The notes beneath the pieces were generated by a model. The model ran no database searches. It was not told where the DNA came from and saw nothing but the letters and a program-made list of their open reading frames with translations. A program made the translations under genes and the position numbers. Below are positions 1 to 8,852 of a stretch of 64,000 nt of DNA, piece by piece. Source of the stretch: Bacteroidales bacterium (lineage in GTDB: Bacteria > Bacteroidota > Bacteroidia > Bacteroidales > UBA1402); assembly GCA_017468435.1 (NCBI GenBank), contig JAFUIP010000015.1:144213-208212 (forward strand). The letters run 5' to 3'. Every line of letters begins with the position of its first letter. Position 1 is the first letter of the stretch.

Positions 1-864
1 GAAATGCCTGCTTATGCTTTCAGCGAACAACTGAAAAAAGAATACAACTATCAGGAAGACAGCCACGCGCTGCAGTTGCTGAAGATCACCTTGGGCGAAC
101 GTGACAAATTCGACGAAGCCACCAAGCGCGTCTTGAACAAATTTCCCGACATCGCCAGCTTTGCCGACCAGAAACTGAGTGCTGCCGAATTCATCGAGTT
201 CCTCAACAGCCGCAAAGAGCTTGCCAACGATATTGACAAGGCTTGGAATCAGTTCGTTCACAAATCGCTGATTGCCTACGAAGACAAACAATTGGAAAGC
301 AAGTATCCGGCCTTTGGACACCTGATGCAAGAATATCACGACGGCATCCTCTTGTTCGAAATCAGCAACCGCGAAGTGTGGAACAAGGCATCGACCGACA
401 CCGTAGGTCTGGAAAAGTTCTTCAAGAGTCATAAGAAAGATTTCCGCTGGGAACAGCCTCGCTTCTCGGGCGTATTGGTAGGTTGCCACGAAGAAAGCAT
501 GGTGAAGGAGGTAAAGAAGTTGGCCAAGTCGCTGCCCATCGATTCTATCGCGCCGGTATTGCTCCGCACCTACAACAACGACAGCACCTACAACGTGCGC
601 GTGGACAAGGGTGTTTTCTTTAAAGGTGGCAGCAATCCCATGGTAAACAAAGTGGTATTCAACGAGGGAGATTGGACACCCAGCGGACATTATCCTTACT
701 TCTTCTACGTGGGCAAGATCCAGAAGCAGCCCAAGACCGTGGACGATGTTCGCGGACAGGCCACAGCAAAATACCAAGATTATTTGGAAGCCACCTGGGT
801 TGCCGCTTTGAAGGAAAAATATCCAGTGAAGATTTACCAAGAAGTGATTGACACACTGAAATAA
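1..864 (+). CDS. SurA-like peptidyl-prolyl isomerase, C-terminal part (5' end outside window)
   Basis: The frame is open from base 1, so 287 codons of a larger gene are visible. It is followed after 11 bases by a SurA-N-like protein and then a full SurA-like PPIase; such triplets of related periplasmic isomerases are common in Bacteroidales. The visible part looks like the region after the rotamase domain: charged, helical, with a FFKSHKKDFRWEQPRF segment near residue 140 resembling the start of a degenerate parvulin domain. The presumed role is periplasmic folding of outer-membrane proteins. The assignment rests mainly on context and overall character; the signal peptide and N-terminal domain cannot be seen. 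Confidence 0.7.
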   Translation, partial: EMPAYAFSEQLKKEYNYQEDSHALQLLKITLGERDKFDEATKRVLNKFPDIASFADQKLSAAEFIEFLNSRKELANDIDKAWNQFVHKSLIAYEDKQLESKYPAFGHLMQEYHDGILLFEISNREVWNKASTDTVGLEKFFKSHKKDFRWEQPRFSGVLVGCHEESMVKEVKKLAKSLPIDSIAPVLLRTYNNDSTYNVRVDKGVFFKGGSNPMVNKVVFNEGDWTPSGHYPYFFYVGKIQKQPKTVDDVRGQATAKYQDYLEATWVAALKEKYPVKIYQEVIDTLK

Positions 865-875
865 ACGTTTTTGAG

Positions 876-1730
876 ATGAAGGCTTTATTGTGCTTGATTT
901 TGATTTCCATCCCCATGTTCTTGCAAGAATGTCGGGGCGTAAAGAAGGATAGCGACCGCACGCCCGTGGTGGCCACCTCTCAGCATGTGTTGTATCTCGA
1001 TGAAATTCAAGCCGCTATTCCTACGCATCTCGACCAAGAAGACAGTGTAAAAGCCGCTCAGTCTTATATCGACAATTGGGTGAAGGAAACTTTGGTGTAT
1101 GAAGCCGCGCAAGAGAATCTGGCCGAAAGTCCGGAAATCAGGAAGATGGTGGAAGACTACCACAAATCGCTGATGATTTACGAATACCAGGAACAGGTCT
1201 TGCTCGAAAAACTGAAAACCGAAGTGAGCGACGAGGAAATTGCACAGTACTACGAAAAGAATGCCCATCGTTTCCTTTCGTCTCAGCATTTGGTGAAAGG
1301 CATTTTCATCAAGCTTCCTGCTCATTCGAGCAGCACGAAAACCATCAAGAGCCTCTATCGGAAGACCGACGAAGCCTCTATCGAAAAGCTCGACCTCAGT
1401 TGTTTGCAAAATGCCGAAATCTACGAAGTATTCCGCAGCGAATGGATGACGCTCGACGATGTGATGGATTATATTCCTTACAACATGAACGACCAAGCCA
1501 AGTTCTTGAAAACCAAGGATTATCTCGAAGTGGAAGACGAGAATTACGCTTACTTGCTGAAAATCGACGAGTATATCCTGGCGGGCAATCCGGAGCCTTT
1601 GGAATTTGTCAGCAATCGCATCAAGAATATCATTATCAATAGTCATAAAACGGCCTTTCTCCGTCAATTGGAAGAAGAAATGAAGCGTGAAGCCGAGCTG
1701 AAAGGTCAAATAACGTATTATCAAGAATGA
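876..1730 (+). CDS. SurA-N-like periplasmic chaperone, possible lipoprotein
   Basis: A 284-aa protein with a hydrophobic N-terminus (MKALLCLILISIPMF) followed by LQEC, a weak lipobox; it may be a lipoprotein or simply exported. The rest is mostly helical and resembles the SurA N-terminal chaperone domain: a conserved region with DNWVKETLVYEAA near residue 66 and an EVSDEEIAQYYEKN segment near 117, as precedes rotamase domains. No convincing parvulin domain follows, so it probably acts as a chaperone without isomerase activity. Its stop codon overlaps the next start (ATGA at 1727-1730), indicating translational coupling with the full SurA-like protein. Confidence 0.72.
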   Translation: MKALLCLILISIPMFLQECRGVKKDSDRTPVVATSQHVLYLDEIQAAIPTHLDQEDSVKAAQSYIDNWVKETLVYEAAQENLAESPEIRKMVEDYHKSLMIYEYQEQVLLEKLKTEVSDEEIAQYYEKNAHRFLSSQHLVKGIFIKLPAHSSSTKTIKSLYRKTDEASIEKLDLSCLQNAEIYEVFRSEWMTLDDVMDYIPYNMNDQAKFLKTKDYLEVEDENYAYLLKIDEYILAGNPEPLEFVSNRIKNIIINSHKTAFLRQLEEEMKREAELKGQITYYQE

Positions 1731-3079
1731 AGAAATTTATCTTACAACTTGTCATCATCGTAGCTGCCAACCTGGCCCTGCAAGCGCAGAACAACATCAT
1801 CGACGAGGTGGTGTGGGTGGTGGGCGATGAAGCTATCCTTAAATCGGATGTGGAATCACAGCGCCTCCAGGCCTTGTACCAAGGCCAGAAATTCAATGGC
1901 GACCCTTACTGCGTTATCCCTGAACAAATTGCCGTGCAGAAACTTTTCCTGCATCAGGCCGAGCTGGACAGTATCATCGTCACCGACAACGACATTATCT
2001 CGACGGTTGACAGACAAATCAATTACATGATTGCCCAGCTGGGTTCTAAGGAAAAATTGGAAGAGTATTTCGGCAAACCTCTCTCTAAGATTCGCGAAGA
2101 ACAACGCGAAATTGCCCGCGAAGAAAGAACCATCGACATGATGAAAGAATCTCTGCTGGAAAACGTAACGGTGACGCCGGCCGAAGTGCGCGCTTATTTC
2201 AAGAACGTTCCTTCCGACAGCATGGTGATGATTCCTGCCGAAGTGGAAGTGGAGCTCATTACCATCGAACCCGAATACGATCCGCAGGAAATCGAAGAGA
2301 TCAAATCGCGACTGAGAGAATATACCGACCGCGTACACAAGGGCGAACGTTTTTCTACTTTGGCAGTGCTTTATTCGGAATGCGCCTCGGCCAAGGATGG
2401 TGGCGAATTGGGCTTCAAAGGTAAAGGCGAGTATGTGCCCGAATTTGCCAATGTGGCTTTCAACCTGACCGATCCGACGAAGGTTTCCCGCATCGTGGAA
2501 ACGCAGTTCGGTTTCCATATCATTCAGCTTATCGAAAAACGTGGCGACCGTATCAACTGCCGTCATATCTTGCTGCGTCCGCATATTTCGGCCACGGAAA
2601 AGAATAAGGCCATGCTTCGCTTGGACAGCATTGCCGACGCCATCCGCAACGACAAAGTCAGCTTCAAGAATGCCACTCGCTTGTATTCGCAAGACAAAGA
2701 CACGCGTAACAACGGCGGTTTGCTTATCAATCCTTACACCGGCACTTCTCGTTTTCAGATGGAGCAATTGCCTCAGGAAATAGGAAAATTGGTGTACAAC
2801 ATGAATGTGGGCGAAATTTCTGAACCCTTCACCATGGTGGATACCCGCGAGAACCGCAACCGTGAAATCTGTGCCATCGTGCGCGTCAAGAGCAAGACCA
2901 AGGCGCATCCGGCCTCGGTAACGGAAGATTTCATACAGCTGAAAGACATTGTATTACAACACAAAAAAGAAAAAATCATCGAAGACTGGATACGAGAAAA
3001 ACAACAGGAAATCTACGTGCGTATCAACGAAAATTGGCGTAGCTGTGAGTTTATGTATCCGGGTTGGATTAAACAATAA
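1727..3079 (+). CDS. SurA-like periplasmic peptidyl-prolyl isomerase with two parvulin domains
   Basis: A 450-aa protein beginning with a clear signal peptide (MKKFILQLVIIVAANLALQAQ). Residues about 25-165 form the SurA_N chaperone region; a first parvulin/rotamase domain spans about 172-275 (features KDGGELGFKGKGEYVPEF and FGFHIIQLIEKR), and a second, more divergent one about 277-385 (CRHILLRPHI, NNGGLL). This is the standard SurA layout and length. It assists folding of outer-membrane beta-barrel proteins in the periplasm. The start overlaps the upstream stop (ATGA), and the OstA-like gene begins 2 bases after its stop, so these genes form one outer-membrane biogenesis operon. Confidence 0.9.
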   Translation: MKKFILQLVIIVAANLALQAQNNIIDEVVWVVGDEAILKSDVESQRLQALYQGQKFNGDPYCVIPEQIAVQKLFLHQAELDSIIVTDNDIISTVDRQINYMIAQLGSKEKLEEYFGKPLSKIREEQREIAREERTIDMMKESLLENVTVTPAEVRAYFKNVPSDSMVMIPAEVEVELITIEPEYDPQEIEEIKSRLREYTDRVHKGERFSTLAVLYSECASAKDGGELGFKGKGEYVPEFANVAFNLTDPTKVSRIVETQFGFHIIQLIEKRGDRINCRHILLRPHISATEKNKAMLRLDSIADAIRNDKVSFKNATRLYSQDKDTRNNGGLLINPYTGTSRFQMEQLPQEIGKLVYNMNVGEISEPFTMVDTRENRNREICAIVRVKSKTKAHPASVTEDFIQLKDIVLQHKKEKIIEDWIREKQQEIYVRINENWRSCEFMYPGWIKQ

Positions 3080-3081
3080 GC

Positions 3082-4668
3082 ATGCGTCATCGTCTCATTG
3101 TCCTACTTTGCTGTCTGAGCGGATTGTTTGCGCAAGCTCAGGACTTGATTTACCTTGAACATGCCAACACTTTGGTTTTCGACGAAGACGTCAACAAAGA
3201 TTACCAGAAGTTGATTGGCGATGTCCGCTTCCGTCATGACAGTGCGTGGTTGTATTGTGACACAGCGCATTTCTTTCGCGAAAGCAACTCGCTATATGCC
3301 TACGGACATGTTCACATGACGCAAGGCGATACGCTCACCTTAGACGGAAAAACGCTTTATTACGACGGCAACAGAAAACTGGCCATGCTGCGCACCAATG
3401 TGGTCATGACCAACAAGGATGTCAATCTTTATACCGACAACCTCAACTACGACCGCGCCGCCAACGTGGGTTATTTCTTTCAAGGAGGAAAAATCGTCGA
3501 TCCGACCAACACGCTGGCATCAAGCTACGGAAGCTACAATCCTGCCATTGACAAGGCTTTCTTCAAAGACAGTGTCACCTTGACGCATCCCGATTTCGTG
3601 ATGTACACCGACACACTCAATTACAACACCGAAACCCGCACGGCCTCCATTGTTTCGCACACCCGCATCGTGGGCGACAGCGCAGTGGTTCACGCCTTCC
3701 GCGGCTGGTACAACACCAATTCGGGTGAAAGCGAACTCTACGACCGATCGTACGTGCTGAGCACACCTTACTACATGATTGGCGACACGGTCAGCTACGA
3801 CCAAAGCCGCGACAAGGGCTGGGCACGAAGCCATGTGCAATTGATGGACTCATCCAAGGCCATGATGCTCACCTCTGATTACGCCTACTACGACAAGGCT
3901 TCCGAAACCTCCTTCCTGACGGGAAAAGCCCTGCTCAAAGAGTTTTCACAAGAAGGCGACACCCTATACCTGCACGCCGACACGCTGATGATGCGCAAGG
4001 ATTCCATCTACGACAATTTCCTGGCCTATCACCACGTGCGCATTTACCGCAGCGACTTGCAAGCCGTTTGCGACTCCATGTTCTACTCGAGCCGGGACTC
4101 CATTCTCGACATCAACGGACAGCCTATTATATGGTCTGACAATCAGCAAGTAAGAGGCAATCACATGAAGCTTTTCCTCATCAACAATACGGTAGATCAT
4201 CTGCATGTGGAGCGCAATGCTTCGGTCGTTTCGCAAGAGCCGAGCGACACCTCCTACTACAACCAGTCTTCGGGCGACGATTTGAAGGCATACTTTTTGA
4301 ATAACAAGGTGAACCGTGTGACCATCGAGGGCAACGCACGCTCCATTTACATTCCTCACAACGAGGACGACGAAATGATTGGCATGGTCAGCTTGGAGCA
4401 AGGCGACATAGAAATGTTCATGGACAGCACGGGGCAGATGTCGAGCATCAAGGTGGCACCGCAGCCCAAGGGCAGATTCTTCCCATTGAGTTTGGTAAAG
4501 CCTGAGGATAAACACATTCCGCTCTTTTCTTGGCCCATAGAGCTTCGTCCCACGGGGCCGGAAGATGTGTTCCGCCGTACCGACTTGAAAGACGATCGTT
4601 TCGAAGAAACGCGCAAGAAAGGCAGCACCGTGAAACGATCGAACAGAAACAGACGAACAAACAGATAA
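3082..4668 (+). CDS. OstA/LptA-like periplasmic protein (LPS transport family)
   Basis: A 528-aa exported protein with signal peptide MRHRLIVLLCCLSGLFAQAQ. The body is a long series of short beta repeats of the OstA/LptA type, rich in D-T-L-x-Y and Y-x-D-T motifs (for example DTLTLDGKTLYYDGNRKL near 92, VMYTDTLNYNTETRTAS near 173), as expected of a beta-jellyroll that binds lipid A-type molecules. Bacteroidales homologues are annotated OstA-like and usually sit in this operon. It is far longer than E. coli LptA (about 185 aa), so it may be a periplasmic bridge or a domain related to LptD N-termini. The C-terminal tail is very basic (RKKGSTVKRSNRNRRTNR). Confidence 0.82.
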   Translation: MRHRLIVLLCCLSGLFAQAQDLIYLEHANTLVFDEDVNKDYQKLIGDVRFRHDSAWLYCDTAHFFRESNSLYAYGHVHMTQGDTLTLDGKTLYYDGNRKLAMLRTNVVMTNKDVNLYTDNLNYDRAANVGYFFQGGKIVDPTNTLASSYGSYNPAIDKAFFKDSVTLTHPDFVMYTDTLNYNTETRTASIVSHTRIVGDSAVVHAFRGWYNTNSGESELYDRSYVLSTPYYMIGDTVSYDQSRDKGWARSHVQLMDSSKAMMLTSDYAYYDKASETSFLTGKALLKEFSQEGDTLYLHADTLMMRKDSIYDNFLAYHHVRIYRSDLQAVCDSMFYSSRDSILDINGQPIIWSDNQQVRGNHMKLFLINNTVDHLHVERNASVVSQEPSDTSYYNQSSGDDLKAYFLNNKVNRVTIEGNARSIYIPHNEDDEMIGMVSLEQGDIEMFMDSTGQMSSIKVAPQPKGRFFPLSLVKPEDKHIPLFSWPIELRPTGPEDVFRRTDLKDDRFEETRKKGSTVKRSNRNRRTNR

Positions 4669-4678
4669 ACATATAGTT

Positions 4679-4990
4679 ATGAGCTTCCTTTTCCCCATTT
4701 TGAAACAGCCGAGGGCCAGACAATTCAATCATCAGCCCATCTATTACGACAAACAGAAAGAAGAACGAGAACAACGTTACGAACGCATCAGAAAAGAAAT
4801 GAATATGCAAGCCGAAAACGAAGATAAGAACGTCCGTCAAGATTTTGAAAAGGACATTCGCGGCAGTTTCCGCAAGAACGTTCCCGGCGGAACCAAAATT
4901 GATCAAGCCAGAAAAATCAGCAACATCGTCAGCATTGTCTGCGTGGTGCTTCTGATTGCTTTGCTTATTGCTTACGCCTTAATTTCGTAA
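4679..4990 (+). CDS. Small tail-anchored membrane protein, unknown function
   Basis: A 103-aa protein with no recognised domain. The first about 75 residues are hydrophilic and strongly charged (KQKEEREQRYERIRKEM), likely helical or coiled coil; the C-terminus is one transmembrane helix (IVSIVCVVLLIALLIAYALI) ending at the stop. It lies 10 bases after the OstA-like gene and 6 bases before mutL, same strand, so it is cotranscribed with both. Bacteroidales genomes often have a small conserved membrane protein here. Function unknown. Confidence 0.7.
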   Translation: MSFLFPILKQPRARQFNHQPIYYDKQKEEREQRYERIRKEMNMQAENEDKNVRQDFEKDIRGSFRKNVPGGTKIDQARKISNIVSIVCVVLLIALLIAYALIS

Positions 4991-4996
4991 TGGAAG

Positions 4997-6940
4997 ATGA
5001 GCCGTATCATTGCCGTTTTACCCGATCATGTAGCCAATCAGATTGCTGCCGGAGAAGTGATTCAGCAACCTTCTTCGGTCGTGAAGGAATTGATGGAGAA
5101 TGCCATCGATGCCGGCGCGACCCGAATTGAGGTGCTCATAAAGGAAGCCGGAAAAACACTTATCCAGATAAACGACAATGGTAAAGGCATGTCGGCAGAA
5201 GATGCGCGACTTTGTTTTGAACGTCATGCCACTTCTAAACTGCGCGAAGCCAGTGACTTGTTCAGTCTGCAAACCATGGGCTTTCGCGGAGAAGCCTTGG
5301 CCTCGATTGCGGCCATTGCCCAAGTGGAATTGCAAACCCGCCAGGCAGAAGACGAATTGGGTACCAAGGTGTGCATTGCCGGCTCACAAATTGAGAGTCA
5401 GGAAGAAATGGTTTTGCCAAGTGTAGGCACGCGCTTCATGGTGCGCAACCTGTTCTACAATGTTCCCGCCCGACGCAAATTCTTAGGCAGCAATGCCAAG
5501 CAATTTTTGGCCATCCGCAACGAATTCATACACATCGCCTTGGCGCATCCAGAGTTGGAAATGAGTCTGAACCACAATGGCGAAAACCTGTATCAGCTTC
5601 CGGAAAGCAGCCTGCGTCAGCGCATTATCGCCCTATTTGGCGCCACGCTCAACAAGAAACTTTACCCCATAGAAGTGGAGACCGATTTCGTGCGTATCAG
5701 TGGCTTTGTCGGAGACCCGTCGGCGGCGCACAAACGTAGCAGCGAACAATTTTTCTTTGCCAACCAGCGCTACATCCGCCATCCTTATTTCCGAAAGGCC
5801 ATTCTCGATGTGTACGAACCCCTTATTCCCAGCGGCATGCAACCGGCGTACTTTCTCTTTTTGGAAGTTCCCACAGAAAGCATAGACGTGAATATCAGCC
5901 CCACCAAAACGGAAGTCAAATTTGAGCACGAACAAGTGATCTGGCCCATTTTGAATGCCGCCGTGCGCGAGTGTTTAGGCAAATTCAACGCCGTTCCCTC
6001 CATAGATTTCGACCAGGAAGACGCGCCTAACATTGATGTTTTGCCCAACGACAGAGACTTTGCCCAGCCGCAGGTGGAATTCGACCGCAACTATAATCCC
6101 TTCGCCACACCATCCTTTGACAAGCCTGTCGTTTCCTACTCATCGACGCCGGCTTATTCAAGAACTTCGTTCGACAAGGGAAATGTGTCACGACAATGGG
6201 ACCAACTGGTAGAAAGCTTCGAGCAAGCGCGAGACTTCAAGCCTACGACAAACGATTTCGAATCGACGCCGCGTGCACAAGATATTCAGCAACCACAGGA
6301 GATTCAGCATCTACAAGAGTTCCAGCATCCGCAAGATGTTTTGGAGATTCTCTTCAACGACGAAGATACCTGGGAAAGCCATCAACAACATCTGACACAA
6401 GTGTTTGGCCGTTACTTGATGTTGCCCATGGGCGAGCAATTGCTGTTCATAGACCAACACCGTGCAAGCCTGCGCATTCTTTTCGAAGCATACAGCCGCC
6501 AATTGGCTCAGCATCAATCCGTTTCACAGAGTTTGCTCTTCCCCGAAGAAATAGATTTGCCTCATCATTTGTTGGACGAATTCGAAGCGCTTTGCGAAAG
6601 CCTGAACGATTTGGGATTCCGTTTCGAGAAGAATGGCCAAAGTTATTTGCTGACAGGCATTCCACAGCAATTGACCGGAAAGGATGCTCACAGCGTCTTA
6701 CAAGATCTGTTACAGGCCAAATTGGAAGACATTCCTGGATTTTCTTGTTTGCTCAGCGATAAACTCGCTCTACAAATGGCCAAATCAACAGCCCTGCCCT
6801 ATGACGTAAAACTTGGCGAAAGCGAACAAAAAGACCTCTGCCAACAATTGTTTAGCGCTGCCATTCAGAACTTTACCCCCGATGGAAAACGCATCATTTC
6901 CTGCATCAGCCAGGAAGAATTAATGAAAAGATTTTTATGA
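4997..6940 (+). CDS. mutL: DNA mismatch repair protein MutL
   Basis: A 647-aa MutL. The N-terminal GHKL ATPase is clear: Glu34-Asn35 in KELMENAIDAGA, the DNGKGM motif near 60 and GFRGEAL near 94. A transducer domain reaches about 330, then a disordered Gln-rich linker (about 335-455, with QPQEIQHLQEFQHPQDV), then the dimerisation domain. The endonuclease-type motif is present but altered: DQHRASLRILFE near 481, where the usual DQHAxxExxxxE has R for A and L for the first Glu; the second Glu is kept. Whether this protein nicks DNA is therefore uncertain. The rnr start overlaps the mutL stop (ATGA). Confidence 0.96.
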   Translation: MSRIIAVLPDHVANQIAAGEVIQQPSSVVKELMENAIDAGATRIEVLIKEAGKTLIQINDNGKGMSAEDARLCFERHATSKLREASDLFSLQTMGFRGEALASIAAIAQVELQTRQAEDELGTKVCIAGSQIESQEEMVLPSVGTRFMVRNLFYNVPARRKFLGSNAKQFLAIRNEFIHIALAHPELEMSLNHNGENLYQLPESSLRQRIIALFGATLNKKLYPIEVETDFVRISGFVGDPSAAHKRSSEQFFFANQRYIRHPYFRKAILDVYEPLIPSGMQPAYFLFLEVPTESIDVNISPTKTEVKFEHEQVIWPILNAAVRECLGKFNAVPSIDFDQEDAPNIDVLPNDRDFAQPQVEFDRNYNPFATPSFDKPVVSYSSTPAYSRTSFDKGNVSRQWDQLVESFEQARDFKPTTNDFESTPRAQDIQQPQEIQHLQEFQHPQDVLEILFNDEDTWESHQQHLTQVFGRYLMLPMGEQLLFIDQHRASLRILFEAYSRQLAQHQSVSQSLLFPEEIDLPHHLLDEFEALCESLNDLGFRFEKNGQSYLLTGIPQQLTGKDAHSVLQDLLQAKLEDIPGFSCLLSDKLALQMAKSTALPYDVKLGESEQKDLCQQLFSAAIQNFTPDGKRIISCISQEELMKRFL

Positions 6941-8688
6941 AGAACACTATGAAACACAAAAAGAAAACAAAAATAGCCCGCATCACCAAGGCTGACCTCA
7001 AACAAGAGATTATGCATTTTTTCCGGAGAAATGTCCGGAATAGTTATAATTACAAGCAAGTAGCCGCCGCACTGGGCATTACCCGGGCTGCCAGCAAAGA
7101 AATGGTGCTCGAACTGCTCAAAATGCTTCATCAGCAACATTTCCTCACGATGGAAAGAGAAGGCCGCTACACCTTGGCCCAACAACTGCGCAAAGAGCGT
7201 AAATGCCTGGGCGACGACATCATGGGCGAATTCGAATTGCCCGAAAGCTACCCGGCCGAAGCCGAAAAGGAAGCCCTGACATTCAACGAAGACATTCAGC
7301 CGCAGGAATACAGCTACCGAGAAGATTTCCGCAAAGTGACCACCTTCACCATCGACCCGCTCGAAGCCAAAGACTTCGACGACGCCGTGTCTATCAGACA
7401 ATTGAGCAACGGACATTGGGAAATAGGTGTGCACATTGCCGATGTCACATTCTACGTGAAGCCCAAATCACTCATCGACCAGGAGGCAGAAAAACGTGCC
7501 ACTTCGGTGTATTTGGTAGATCGCGTGGTGCCCATGTTGCCCGAAGCGCTTTGCAATCAGCTCTGCTCGCTGCGTCCCGACGAAGAAAAGCGTTGTTTCT
7601 CTTGCATTTTCGAAATGAACAGCAAGGCCGAAGTGATTAAATCGCGTATCAAACGCACCGTGATAAAATCTTGTCGCCGAATGACTTACGAAGAAGCACA
7701 AGAGGTCATTGAAGGTCGTAGCGATGTGCTGAAAAACGAAATCCTTAGCTTGCACGCTTTGGCGCAGATCATGCGCAAAAAACGTATGCAAAACGGAGCC
7801 ATCCAATTCGAAAGCAACGAGATTGGTTTCAAATTGGACGAAAACGGCAAGCCTATCGAAGTTTATTTCAAGGAATCGAACGAATCGCATCAACTTATCG
7901 AGGAATTTATGTTGCTGGCCAATAGAACCGTGGCCGAATTCGTCAACAAAAAAGGCACTACGCCGAAGGCCTTCGTTTACCGCGTGCACGACCTGCCCGA
8001 CCCTGACAAACTGAGCGATTTATCCAAGTTCATCAAACGATTCGGGCACACACTCAACACCGACGGCGACCAAAAGCAGATAAGCCAGAATATCAACAAG
8101 ATGCTGGGCGACATACAAGGAACGGCCGAAGCCAACATGATTTCTGCTCTCACCGTGCGCGCCATGGCAAAAGCCATATATACCACCGACAATATCGGAC
8201 ATTACGGCTTGGCATTCAAGTACTACACACATTTCACATCGCCCATCAGACGTTATCCCGACATGTTGGTGCATAGACTCCTGGAGCGCTACCTGAACGA
8301 TGGAAAGAGTTTCGACCGTGAACGTCTGGAACGTCAGTGCGAACATTGCTCTGCCATGGAACAACTGGCCGCGCAAGCCGAGCGTGCTTCTATCAAGAGC
8401 AAGCAGGTGGAATTCATGGCCGGCCAAATGGGAAAAGTCTTCAAAGGCAATATCTCTGGCGTGACGGATTTTGGATTCTTTGTGGAATGCGAAGAGAACA
8501 AATGCGAAGGCCTGGTGCCCATGCGCGACCTGGACGACGACCACTACATCTTCGACGAAAAGAACTTCTGCCTGATTGGACGTTACCACAAAAAGGTGTA
8601 TCGCTTGGGCGACAGCGTGGAAGTAATGGTGGCCCGCACCGACATGGACAAACGTCAATTGGACTTTGTGTTGGTAAACAATGAGTAA
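6937..8688 (+). CDS. rnr: Ribonuclease R/RNB-family exoribonuclease lacking the N-terminal cold-shock domains
   Basis: A 583-aa 3'-5' exoribonuclease. A winged-helix RNase R N-domain occupies about 19-82 (TKADLKQEIMHFFRR ... REGRYTL). The RNB catalytic domain runs from about 129 to 465 with the metal-binding Asp cluster DPLEAKDFDDAVS (about 140), and a C-terminal S1 domain about 500-580 (GKVFKGNISGVTDFGFFVE). Bacteroidales RNase R is usually slightly over 700 aa: between the winged helix and RNB there should be two cold-shock OB domains. Here residue ~88 (RKERKC) joins directly to the pre-RNB segment (LGDDIMGEFELPESYP), an in-frame loss of roughly 115-140 residues. Overlaps mutL by 4 bases. 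Confidence 0.93.
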   Translation: MKNTMKHKKKTKIARITKADLKQEIMHFFRRNVRNSYNYKQVAAALGITRAASKEMVLELLKMLHQQHFLTMEREGRYTLAQQLRKERKCLGDDIMGEFELPESYPAEAEKEALTFNEDIQPQEYSYREDFRKVTTFTIDPLEAKDFDDAVSIRQLSNGHWEIGVHIADVTFYVKPKSLIDQEAEKRATSVYLVDRVVPMLPEALCNQLCSLRPDEEKRCFSCIFEMNSKAEVIKSRIKRTVIKSCRRMTYEEAQEVIEGRSDVLKNEILSLHALAQIMRKKRMQNGAIQFESNEIGFKLDENGKPIEVYFKESNESHQLIEEFMLLANRTVAEFVNKKGTTPKAFVYRVHDLPDPDKLSDLSKFIKRFGHTLNTDGDQKQISQNINKMLGDIQGTAEANMISALTVRAMAKAIYTTDNIGHYGLAFKYYTHFTSPIRRYPDMLVHRLLERYLNDGKSFDRERLERQCEHCSAMEQLAAQAERASIKSKQVEFMAGQMGKVFKGNISGVTDFGFFVECEENKCEGLVPMRDLDDDHYIFDEKNFCLIGRYHKKVYRLGDSVEVMVARTDMDKRQLDFVLVNNE

Positions 8689-8705
8689 AACCGATATAAA
8701 TTGAA

Positions 8706-8737
8706 GAAGGTGCCTCGGCTCACGCAGAAACACCTTC
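8706..8737 (+). terminator. Weak hairpin after rnr
   Basis: GAAGGTG at 8706-8712 pairs with CACCTTC at 8731-8737 (7 bp, 18-nt loop), 18 bases after the rnr stop. No T-run follows, so it is only a possible terminator or RNA 3'-end stabiliser for the upstream operon. Confidence 0.3.
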
Positions 8738-8770
8738 GAACATATATATAGAGGAAATTAAAAAGAGTCT

Positions 8771-8803
8771 TGTTTCGGACCGCAAAAATATTACTAATTT
8801 TGC
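8771..8803 (+). promoter_or_regulatory. Putative Bacteroidota promoter of ahcY
   Basis: TAATTTTG at 8796-8803 matches the -7 consensus TAnnTTTG; TTG at 8771-8773 is a possible -33 element, but the 22-base spacing is one or two longer than ideal. It lies 50 bases before the ahcY start in a 164-base intergenic gap. Confidence 0.5.
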
Positions 8804-8852
8804 AATCAAGACGCAAGAAAAACGAAAACGTTACAAAAAATCTGACGAAAAT

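Noticed and set aside
885..2908. Long minus-strand frames opposite the SurA-like genes
   Set aside because: They mirror the real genes, have no family features and would need an unlikely antisense operon.
8689..8852. SAM or SAH riboswitch before ahcY
   Set aside because: Only a weak 7-bp hairpin and a promoter are visible; no conserved riboswitch core was recognised.
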